Shown: positions 1 through 5,878 of the stretch, piece after piece
Numbering within the stretch: position 1 is the stretch's first letter
Layout of the letters: each line of letters begins with the position of its first letter
Assembly: GCA_027452045.1 (NCBI GenBank)
Contig: DAIDHH010000109.1
Span: 1-35,911, forward strand
Length of the DNA: 35,911 nucleotides
Reading direction: 5' to 3'
DNA from: Gammaproteobacteria bacterium
GTDB taxonomy: Bacteria; Pseudomonadota; Gammaproteobacteria; Steroidobacterales; Steroidobacteraceae
Notes under the pieces: generated by a model
What the model saw: the letters and a program-made list of their open reading frames with translations, nothing else
What the model was told of the DNA's origin: nothing
The model's database searches: none
Program-made: the position numbers and the translations under genes

Positions 1-40
1 CGGGCAGCGAAGAGCGACCAGAACGCCGCAGACGTTGACG

Positions 41-105
41 GAACGTGACCGGTCGGAGTAATAAACCTTCACAGCGCCGACCCGGCGGAATGCCCGGTCA
101 CGTTC
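41..105. repeat. 12-bp perfect inverted repeat with 41-nt spacer
   Basis: GAACGTGACCGG at 41-52 is repeated as its exact reverse complement at 94-105. There is no T tract and no gene directly upstream, so it does not look like a terminator. It could be a remnant of a mobile-element end, but no transposase is seen. Confidence 0.5.
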
Positions 106-241
106 GGGCGGAACAGCCGGTCAAGATCGCCGGAATACGCAACAATGCTCCAGTGCACGGACCGCTCGGCGCTTGCGTGGATGCGGTCCTCGTATCGATT
201 CGGCTGGTGACACTAACATCCGTCTGTACACGGCGAGTGTC

Positions 242-269
242 GGGGGTTCGAGCCCCTCGGCACCCACCA
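242..269 (+). other. tRNA 3'-end-like fragment (T arm, acceptor strand, CCA)
   Basis: GGGGG at 242-246, a canonical TTCGAGC T loop at 247-253 and CCCTC at 254-258 form a five-pair T stem with one G-T wobble. Then come a seven-base acceptor strand GGCACCC (259-265), a discriminator A and an encoded CCA (267-269). The matching 5' acceptor strand GGGTGCC is not found within the 100 nt upstream, and no good D arm or seven-base anticodon loop can be drawn. This is therefore not an intact tRNA. Such 3' ends are typical att sites left by tRNA-targeting integrases, but no integrase is visible in the window. Confidence 0.45.
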
Positions 270-512
270 ATTCAACAGCGCTCCCCTCAGGACCGGCCGT
301 CTCGGCCGCGAATATTTCCCTGTGTGCGTCCAGCACTGCGCGTGCGCGGTTCCCAGCTTCTTGGCGTCGCCGACGCAGCAGCCATAACTGCCGGTCAGCA
401 ACACCGAACCCGAGACTGGATCCTCTTCGAGCGCCGCGATCGACATCGGCGCCAAGGTGCCTCGCAGGTAGTCCCGGGATCAAAGTTCTCCGTCACCGAA
501 GCTTCGTATACC

Positions 513-524
513 GCATTTAAATGC
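513..524. promoter_or_regulatory. Distal operator-like palindrome of the hip locus
   Basis: GCATTTAAATGC is a perfect 12-bp palindrome. It differs from the palindrome at 554-565 only in the two central bases. The two centres lie 41 bp apart, close to four helical turns, so a dimeric regulator could bind both on one DNA face. A second, overlapping palindrome GCTAATTAGC lies at 523-532. Both sit just upstream of the hipA-like gene, whose partner encodes an XRE-type HTH protein. Binding is inferred. Confidence 0.55.
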
Positions 525-553
525 TAATTAGCGTAGCACGTAGCCACTAAATA

Positions 554-565
554 GCATTATAATGC
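554..565. promoter_or_regulatory. Proximal operator-like palindrome overlapping a TATAAT -10 element
   Basis: GCATTATAATGC is a perfect 12-bp palindrome that contains TATAAT at 558-563, a consensus sigma-70 -10 hexamer. No good -35 hexamer is visible. If the hexamer is used, transcription would start near 570, so the ATG at 562 would not be transcribed and the ATG at 571 would be an essentially leaderless start. A repressor on this site would block the promoter, fitting the autoregulation known for HipB-type antitoxins. Confidence 0.5.
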
Positions 566-570
566 CAGTT

Positions 571-1848
571 ATGGACATCGATATTCATCTCGATGGGACC
601 TGGCACTCGTGCGCGTCGGTTCAGCGGACGAGCACTGATTCAACGTTACGGGGACCGGTACGTCTTCAATACGATGCCGACTATGCACTCGAGCATCTCG
701 ATGCCAATGACCATCGCGCACTCACCGTACGCGCACCCGTCGATCTGGGGATTCGTACACTCCCGCAATGGCCGTCGTTCCTCATCGACTTGTTGCCGCA
801 AGGGGCGGCGCGGCGCCGGATCGAGCGTACGGCGGCCACCGCCATCTCGGCTTGGGAGCTGCTCGAGCGCGGGGCAGTCAATCCCGTAGGAAATCTCAGG
901 GTCCGCCCGTTGCGGCCGAGAGGGTCCGAGAGTCACCCTGGATTCGCTTTGCAAGAGATGATCGAACGCGGCGACGCGTTCGTCGACTACGCGATCGAGC
1001 GCGGCGCTGCCGTGGCCGGAGCAACCGATACGCAGGGCGATGCTCCCAAATTCTGGGTGGTTGAAGACGAGCATGGTCGTTGGCATCCGGACAGCGGCGA
1101 AATTCCCTTTGCGATCTGCAGGCACGCGCTCCTGAAGTTCCCGGTGTCCGAATCCGGTCCACGTGCGGCGGATATTCTGAGGCACGAGGCCGCCTATCAG
1201 CGCATTGCGGCGCGGGTCGGCCTTCGGGTGACTGCACCTCTCCCGGAGTTCAGTGATGGCGCATTGCTCATTCCCCGCTTTGACCGTCGCGTAATCGATG
1301 GCCGAGAGATCCGGCTCGGTGTCGAAAGCCTGTATTCGATCTGCGGAGTCATTGACTCGGCGCTGACGGCGCTTAGGCATGATCAAGTGCTGATCGCGCT
1401 GGCCCGGTGCGTCAGCGACTTTTGTGTCGAGCTCATCGAATACGTGCGGCGGGATCTTTTCAATCTGGCGCTTGGCAATCGCGACAATCACGGCCGGAAC
1501 ACCGCAGTGCTCAAAGATGTCGACGGAACCATGACTCTGGCGCCGATCTACGATTTCGGTCCCGCCTATCTCGATGCGCGTGCCATCGCGAGAGTGATCC
1601 GGTGGGAAGGGGAATCGCCGGGAGGACGGGGGTGGAGCCGCGTGCTGGATCTGCTCGACGTGCGCTTCGAGGAGGCTGGGCTCGCCTCGCCGCGCGAACC
1701 TCTTTTGCAGACATTTTGCGAGACCGCAGAGGTGTTCGAAACTCTACCGCAGATCATGAGCGAGTGCGGAGTCGATGAAGCCATTGTCGCCCAGCGGGGG
1801 GATGACATCGCCCGACTCGCAACCGGACTGCGAACCGCAGGAGGGTGA
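571..1848 (+). CDS. HipA-family toxin-like serine/threonine kinase
   Basis: HipA proteins are kinases of type II toxin-antitoxin modules; E. coli HipA phosphorylates glutamyl-tRNA synthetase and induces persistence. The 425-residue protein has an N-terminal HipA-like domain, a Gly-Ala-x-x-x-x-x-Gly-x-Ala-Pro-Lys segment around Lys160 (ATP-site lysine candidate), the catalytic loop G-N-R-D-N-H-G-R-N with Asp305, and the metal-binding Y-D-F-G with Asp328. All key kinase residues appear intact. Neither start has a Shine-Dalgarno sequence. I chose ATG 571 because ATG 562 lies inside the -10/palindrome, and 571 gives a HipA-like beginning. The stop overlaps the region of the antitoxin start. The toxin-first order is the reverse of E. 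coli hipBA but is seen in other HipA families. The target is unknown. Confidence 0.85.
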   Translation: MDIDIHLDGTWHSCASVQRTSTDSTLRGPVRLQYDADYALEHLDANDHRALTVRAPVDLGIRTLPQWPSFLIDLLPQGAARRRIERTAATAISAWELLERGAVNPVGNLRVRPLRPRGSESHPGFALQEMIERGDAFVDYAIERGAAVAGATDTQGDAPKFWVVEDEHGRWHPDSGEIPFAICRHALLKFPVSESGPRAADILRHEAAYQRIAARVGLRVTAPLPEFSDGALLIPRFDRRVIDGREIRLGVESLYSICGVIDSALTALRHDQVLIALARCVSDFCVELIEYVRRDLFNLALGNRDNHGRNTAVLKDVDGTMTLAPIYDFGPAYLDARAIARVIRWEGESPGGRGWSRVLDLLDVRFEEAGLASPREPLLQTFCETAEVFETLPQIMSECGVDEAIVAQRGDDIARLATGLRTAGG

Positions 1849-1850
1849 TC

Positions 1851-2141
1851 TTGAGGCGCGTGCACCGCAATCTGGAGCGTGACGAAGTCGAGGCGCTGCG
1901 AAACAGGCTCGCCGAGCTGGTGCCCCAGGCGCAGGCCGAGATTCCCGAGCTCATCCGGACGATGCGGCTCATCGCGCGCAAGTCGCAGATTGAATATGCG
2001 CGGCTCTGCGGCGTGTCCCCTCGGGTGCTCGCCGACATTGAAGCCGGAAAGGGTGTGCAGACCACCGAGACCTTGGGAAAGCTGCTCCGGCCTTTCGGCT
2101 TCAAGCTTGGAGTCGTGGCCCCGCCGAGCAGGCCCCTGTGA
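1851..2141 (+). CDS. HipB-like XRE-family antitoxin
   Basis: A small protein of about 96 residues whose C-terminal two thirds form an HTH_XRE domain: a helix with T-M-R-L-I-A-R-K-S-Q, a recognition segment L-C-G-V-S-P-R-V-L-A-D-I-E-A-G-K-G, and the usual T-L-G-K-L-L end. This is the arrangement in HipB antitoxins, which neutralise HipA and repress the operon. A GTG at 1845 overlaps the hipA stop, but the AGGAGG at 1839-1844 lies directly against it. TTG 1851 gives a six-base spacing, so I chose it. Coupled translation with the kinase is likely. The palindromes at 513-565 are the probable binding sites. Confidence 0.8.
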   Translation: MRRVHRNLERDEVEALRNRLAELVPQAQAEIPELIRTMRLIARKSQIEYARLCGVSPRVLADIEAGKGVQTTETLGKLLRPFGFKLGVVAPPSRPL

Positions 2142-2392
2142 CCTTTGTCGACCATGCGAGCCGGGCGCCCGGCGCAGGTCGGAGTGAATTGCAGCGGTTC
2201 AGAAGGACCTTGTTCCCGGAGCCCGGTGCCCAGAAGAAGGCCGGCAGGTCAGTGCCGCCTCTTGCAGGGCCATTCCCATCAACGGCTGTCTCAAATTGAT
2301 GGACAGGTTACGAAGAGGTTGCGGTGGCATTCGCATGAGTCGGGCTTCTCGGATGTCGTGACGCGGATCGAATCCGCGGAGCGGCTCAGCTG

Positions 2393-2746
2393 TCAGTGGG
2401 ATGCGAAAATCTCGCGAAATTGCCGAAGCTGCCTCTTCATCTGATTTGCGTTGGCGGCCAACTGGCGCTTGATGTCCGGGGCTTCGGCGGCTGCTGCTTT
2501 GGCGAAGGCGAGATCCGCCCGCGGGTCATCGCCGGCGATCAGGTAGCACTGGCCGGCCTGCCGGTATTGCGCCCTTTGAAATGCGAGGTCGGCTCGCTCG
2601 TGAGCCAGCTTCGCATCCATTCCACGGCACTCATTCGGCACGGTCTCGGTGACCGGACTGTCCGCTGCGGCGACACGCATATCCTGCAGGACGGCGAGGC
2701 TTGAACAGAGACCGAGGACGACGAGAAGGCCCGCTCCGATTCGCAT
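2393..2746 (-). CDS. Small exported protein of unknown function
   Basis: A 117-residue protein with a clear signal peptide: Met-Arg, then a hydrophobic stretch to about residue 20, with likely cleavage near the Ala-Ala-Ala at 26-28. The mature part has one Cys pair candidate (Cys40 and Cys67) and a helical region rich in Ala, Gln, Arg and Asp. The segment with Ala-Asp-Leu-Ala-Phe repeated resembles a single TPR-like hairpin, with a basic helical C-terminus. The start is well supported by GAGGAG eight to nine bases before the ATG. I do not recognise a named family. It stands alone, facing away from the next gene. Confidence 0.7.
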   Translation of the reverse strand: MRIGAGLLVVLGLCSSLAVLQDMRVAAADSPVTETVPNECRGMDAKLAHERADLAFQRAQYRQAGQCYLIAGDDPRADLAFAKAAAAEAPDIKRQLAANANQMKRQLRQFREIFASH

Positions 2747-3174
2747 ATGTGAATCTCCTCAAAAGTGACCTGTGGAACACGAGATGTGTCCGACATGTGT
2801 CCCGGCGTGCGACTGGTGGGTCTGCGACGGCGGGCTGGCAAATTCGATCACCGATGAATGGGTTCGATCTCAAGGTTCACAAGGACGAGATCCTCTGCCG
2901 AAGGAGAGAGAGCGTCCGGCCCTTCCGGGGGAATGCGCGCCCGCAACGCCGGCGTGGCGGCGCTGGCGTCGGATTTGGTGCGCCGAGCGAGCCTTTGATC
3001 ACCGTCCATGATGCACGGAGCCTCAGGTCCATCACGGATGCTGTCCGTGCCCGAAAGTTGGGACGGCCATCGTCCATACGATATAGTCTGCAATCGAAGA
3101 GGTGTGGTCGATAAATCCGGTTAGAACTGTTGCTTTGGCAGCCCATCCGTGAACGGTGGACATAAGGTAATGAC
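2747..3174. other. 428-nt stretch without a recognisable gene
   Basis: Short open frames occur on both strands but overlap each other, lack ribosome binding sites and show no known domain. The promoters of the minus-strand exported protein and of the plus-strand gene at 3175 must lie here, but I cannot point to convincing hexamers. Confidence 0.4.
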
Positions 3175-3459
3175 ATGAAAATTCCACAATGGATCGTGAT
3201 TCTCGTGATTCTCGCCTTCGTGTCGACTTACTGGAGCATCGATCGCCGTATCAGGCGTCTGGAGGCCGTGCTCGATAGACTGTCCCGTCACGTTGGCGCA
3301 CTGCCGCCTCTGGCGACAGAGCCTTCGCAAAGGGTGAGGGAGTTGGCGGCGACGCCCGGAAAGAAAATCGAGGCGATCAGAGCCCTGAGAGAGGAAATGG
3401 GGTTGGAGTTGAAGGAAGCCAAAAGGATCATTGACTCGCTGGAGTCGCAGGGCCGCTAA
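3175..3459 (+). CDS. Membrane-anchored protein with ribosomal L7/L12 C-terminal-like motif
   Basis: A 94-residue protein. Residues about 5-21 form one transmembrane segment, followed by a basic, probably helical linker (residues 24-40). Residues 63-90 resemble the first helices of the ribosomal protein L7/L12 C-terminal domain: Lys63-Lys64-Ile65, then Ile68-Arg69, and the hallmark Gly76-Leu-x-Leu-Lys-Glu-Ala-Lys83. In L7/L12 this surface binds translation factors. Small membrane proteins carrying only this half-domain exist in bacterial genomes, but their role is not established to my knowledge. AAGG lies about seven bases before the ATG. It stands alone, between gene-poor stretches. The topology would be N-out/C-in or N-in/C-out; the basic residues after the helix favour a cytoplasmic C-terminus. 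Confidence 0.75.
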   Translation: MKIPQWIVILVILAFVSTYWSIDRRIRRLEAVLDRLSRHVGALPPLATEPSQRVRELAATPGKKIEAIRALREEMGLELKEAKRIIDSLESQGR

Positions 3460-3607
3460 GGGCATGCGTGCCTCTCATGCTCGGATCCTGAATCGAGCAC
3501 CGTCCGTACCGCGCATCCAGGCGCTCGGGGCGCTCCTCGAATCCCTGCATCTCCTGCTTCTTCCAGCGGCGTCGATCGACGTAGCGATGCTGTTTGACCG
3601 AATGCCA

Positions 3608-3700
3608 CCATAGCGGGCAGTCGAAGCGGCGGGTCAGCCAGCCGGACATCCCTACATGATCCGGGTGCATGTGGGTGCAGATCACACGACCTACAGGGCG
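3608..3700 (-). pseudogene. Fragment of an MBL-fold metallo-hydrolase gene
   Basis: This block matches 20168-20260 at all but three of 93 positions (differences at 3671, 3692 and 3695). It encodes the same R-P-V-G-R-V-I-C-T-H-M-H-P-D-H segment and the following G-M-S-G-W-L region, that is, the zinc-binding heart of the enzyme. Homology stops abruptly on both sides. On the upstream side the frame reaches an in-frame TAG (complement of 3716-3718) about 12 codons before the motif, and there is no plausible start. On the downstream side the frame stays open into unrelated sequence. It is a gene scrap, not a functional enzyme. Confidence 0.75.
3608..3700. repeat. Direct repeat copy 1 (93 bp, partner at 20168-20260)
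   Basis: The first 63 bases are identical to the partner; overall 90 of 93 match. Same orientation, 16.5 kb apart. The block between them contains the whole sigma-factor to permease cluster. Confidence 0.9.
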
Positions 3701-4211
3701 CCCATAGCCGCCTCGCTACGCCCGGTTCGCTTGGCACGACCGCACGGAGGCACCGCGCCGTCGTCGGCTTCGGGCCGTGGAGGACGGAGATAACCGTGCC
3801 CCATCAGGCCTCATACCCCACGGGCGGGGACACGATTTTGCCATGCTCTCGGACTCGTAGATCGAGTGAATCACGCTCGAGCAATATAAGGGCTCTCGGC
3901 TGCCATCTTGAGCGCGATCGCACCTGAGCTGGGCTCGCAAGGATGCTTTGGTGGCTCGCTCACTCCCTGCGACCTGCGCGTCGAAGGCGGGGAATGCGGC
4001 CATGCGGGTAATTGGGAACTCGTGTGCCCCGGAAATCTCCTCCCCATCGTTCCTGTCCGCAACTATCCAAACGAGTGACCCATGGAGCTCGGCAACGTGA
4101 GCCCTGGAGTCGGACGATACCTCCAGTGCAGGGGGACGCTTGAGCGGTCAAAATCCCCCAATTAGCGTACTCAATTTGCCACCTCGGAGGGTTGGACGTA
4201 CGCTCGCGTCC

Positions 4212-4715
4212 ATGTCTTCGCGGCGCGATACGATCAGCCGACTGTATTTGAGTAGCCAGCGGGCATTGCGCGGCTATGTACGCCGTCTCGTCCCCTCGGG
4301 CGACACTGCAGATGAAATCGTGCAGGAGGCGTATTTGCGCACGTTTGAGAATGCAGAGCGCCTTGAGACACCGCGGGCCTTTCTCTTCACGACGGCGCGT
4401 AACCTGGCTTCCAGCGCACGGCGATCGACCGAGACGCGCAAGACAGAAACTTTGGGGGATTTGGAGTCGCTGGGCGTCGAATCCAGTGAGAGTCCCGAGC
4501 AGCGGGCGGAGGCCGACGAGGAGTTGCGTCTCTTGCAGCAAGCCGTCGCGCAGCTTCCGCCGCAATGTGGCGCCGTGTTCTCGCTCAGAGTCTTTCACTC
4601 ATGCTCGTACAAGGAAATTTCGGAGCGCCTGGGGATTGCGCCGAAGACGGTGGAAAATCACATTGCCCGGGCGCTCCGCGAGACGTTCGTCTATCTGCGA
4701 AGGCATGCGAAATGA
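4212..4715 (+). CDS. ECF (FecI-type) RNA polymerase sigma factor
   Basis: A 167-residue sigma-70 family protein with region 2 in the N-terminal half (Tyr-Val-Arg-Arg-Leu, then D-E-I-V-Q-E-A-Y-L-R-T-F and a following P-R-A-F-L-F-T-T-A-R-N-L segment typical of FecI-like factors). A short acidic linker leads to region 4 (L-P-P-Q-C, then Y-K-E-I-S-E-R-L-G-I-A-P-K-T-V-E-N-H). It should direct transcription of the receptor operon when released by the FecR-like protein encoded 15 nt downstream. The frame is open from a TTG at 4140, but ATG 4212 gives the normal family length. The gene order sigma, FecR, STN-TonB receptor is the classical cell-surface signalling arrangement, in which a substrate bound at the outer membrane induces its own uptake. 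Confidence 0.93.
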   Translation: MSSRRDTISRLYLSSQRALRGYVRRLVPSGDTADEIVQEAYLRTFENAERLETPRAFLFTTARNLASSARRSTETRKTETLGDLESLGVESSESPEQRAEADEELRLLQQAVAQLPPQCGAVFSLRVFHSCSYKEISERLGIAPKTVENHIARALRETFVYLRRHAK

Positions 4716-4730
4716 GCAAGGAGAGCCCTC

Positions 4731-5795
4731 ATGGCTGATATTCATCGCCTGCCCGAAGAAGGCCAGGTCCTCGAGGAGGCCTCCGCCTGGATGGCGCGCT
4801 TGCAGGCGGAAGATGTCACGGCCGAGGAAAAGGCACGCTTTCAGGCGTGGTGCAGCGCTCATCCCTTGCATCGGCGGGTCATCGAGGATCTCACTGGGAT
4901 CTTGAATCGATTCGCCGCGGTGCGGCCCCTGGTGAGCGCGGTGGCGTTTGGCCAGTCGATGAACGAGACGGCGGCAAGGGCGGAAGCAGACCAGGCACGC
5001 GCGCGAAGGCGTCGGTATCGCCTTGCGTGGGCCGCAGCCTTGACCGGTGTGCTCGTTGGGTTTGGCCTATTCGTCTATCTCCGTCCAATCCGAGGGCGCA
5101 CATACGTGACGGCTATCGGCGAGCACGCGACGGTCTCGCTCCCCGACGGTTCGACGCTTGAATTGGATGGCGACAGCCGAGCCAGGGTGGATTTCTCCAC
5201 GCGCTACCGGATCGTGCATCTAGAGCGCGGAGAGGCCTTCTTCAAGGTGATGCACAATGCCCGATGGCCATTCTGGGTCGTGGGCGGCGGTTCCTGGGTC
5301 CGCGATGTGGGAACGGCGTTCAACGTGCGGCTCGGTGCCTCGGGCATGCAGGTAACCGTGAGCCAGGGAACGGTCAAAGTGGGCGCCATCGCACCGTTGC
5401 TTCAGACGATCCCCTTCCAGAATGTGGTGCTCTCCCACGTGACGGCGCTATCGGTGCTGACGGCAGGAAATCAAGCGGACGTATCGGGAACCACGGTCAA
5501 GATCGAGACTCTCAGCCCACCGCAGCTCGCAGACGCCATCTCTTGGCGCGCGCAGACACTGTACTTCGAGAACGCTCCCCTATTCGAAGTCGCCCAGGAG
5601 CTCAGTCGGTACACGAAGTTGCGGCTTGTGGTCACAAACGAACAGCTTCGGGAATTGCCCGTCGCGGGCACCTTCGACGCCAGCCCTCAGGGAGTGGAGA
5701 CATTTCTCGCCATGCTGAATCAGGGGTTGGGTCTCACCGTGCATCGCGAGGCGCACCAGGTCGTTATCGGGCCCGCTCGCGAGACTGCCAACTAA
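4731..5795 (+). CDS. FecR-family anti-sigma / signal-transducing membrane protein
   Basis: A 354-residue protein. Residues about 10-55 form the DUF4880 anti-sigma region (W-M-A-R-L-Q, then F-Q-A-W-C-S-A-H-P-x-H-R). One transmembrane segment lies at about 97-117. The periplasmic FecR domain follows (about 125-225, with the T-A-I-G-E-H-A-T-V-S-L-P-D-G-S motif), then a C-terminal STN-interacting DUF4974-like region (about 270-345). In this family the cytoplasmic part holds the ECF factor, and the periplasmic part senses the N-terminal signalling domain of the cognate receptor. AAGGAG lies about eight bases before the ATG. The gene starts 15 nt after the sigma gene, so they are surely co-transcribed. 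The stop codon lies inside a terminator-like hairpin. Confidence 0.93.
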   Translation: MADIHRLPEEGQVLEEASAWMARLQAEDVTAEEKARFQAWCSAHPLHRRVIEDLTGILNRFAAVRPLVSAVAFGQSMNETAARAEADQARARRRRYRLAWAAALTGVLVGFGLFVYLRPIRGRTYVTAIGEHATVSLPDGSTLELDGDSRARVDFSTRYRIVHLERGEAFFKVMHNARWPFWVVGGGSWVRDVGTAFNVRLGASGMQVTVSQGTVKVGAIAPLLQTIPFQNVVLSHVTALSVLTAGNQADVSGTTVKIETLSPPQLADAISWRAQTLYFENAPLFEVAQELSRYTKLRLVVTNEQLRELPVAGTFDASPQGVETFLAMLNQGLGLTVHREAHQVVIGPARETAN

Positions 5796-5820
5796 GCGGC
5801 CCATGCGCTTAGGGGTTTTT
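5792..5820 (+). terminator. Intrinsic terminator-like hairpin after the FecR gene
   Basis: CTAAGCG (5792-5798) and CGCTTAG (5806-5812) form a seven-pair perfect stem with a seven-base loop, followed by GGG and five T residues (5816-5820). The fecR stop codon TAA (5793-5795) is in the left arm. It could separate a low-level sigma/anti-sigma transcript from the strongly induced receptor operon. The T tract is short, so termination may be partial. Confidence 0.55.
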
Positions 5821-5878
5821 CGCTCCCCCGGAGTCGTATAAGTCAATCGGCTCCAAGACATAGAGGGGGGGTAGCGAT

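Larger units (their letters stand above)
1..570. other. Gene-poor left end with inverted repeat, tRNA-like 3' end and operator region
   Basis: I see no convincing complete gene here; the open frames on both strands overlap each other and match no family I recognise. A 12-bp perfect inverted repeat lies at 41-52 and 94-105 (GAACGTGACCGG and its complement). A partial direct repeat follows at about 82-100 and 105-123. A tRNA-like 3' end lies at 242-269, and palindromic operator-like sites at 513-565. A minus-strand frame from about 455 towards 280 has GC-rich third positions and could be the remnant of a gene, but I do not recognise it. Confidence 0.5.
3460..4211. other. 752-nt gene-poor stretch with a metallo-hydrolase gene fragment
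   Basis: Apart from the 93-bp fragment at 3608-3700, I recognise no gene. The minus-strand frame continues open from the fragment towards 3428 with coding-like third-position bias, but the sequence after the shared block matches nothing I know. The rest (3701-4211) has scattered short frames only. It must also hold the promoter of the sigma-factor gene, which I cannot identify. Confidence 0.45.

Noticed and set aside
170-269. A complete tRNA gene
   Set aside because: The T arm and CCA are good, but the complementary 5' acceptor strand is missing, and neither a D arm nor a seven-base anticodon loop can be folded.
4140-4185. End of an IS21-like insertion sequence
   Set aside because: The stretch with GTCAAAATCCCCC resembles the repeats seen near some IS21-family ends, but there is no istA/istB remnant, no second end and no target duplication.
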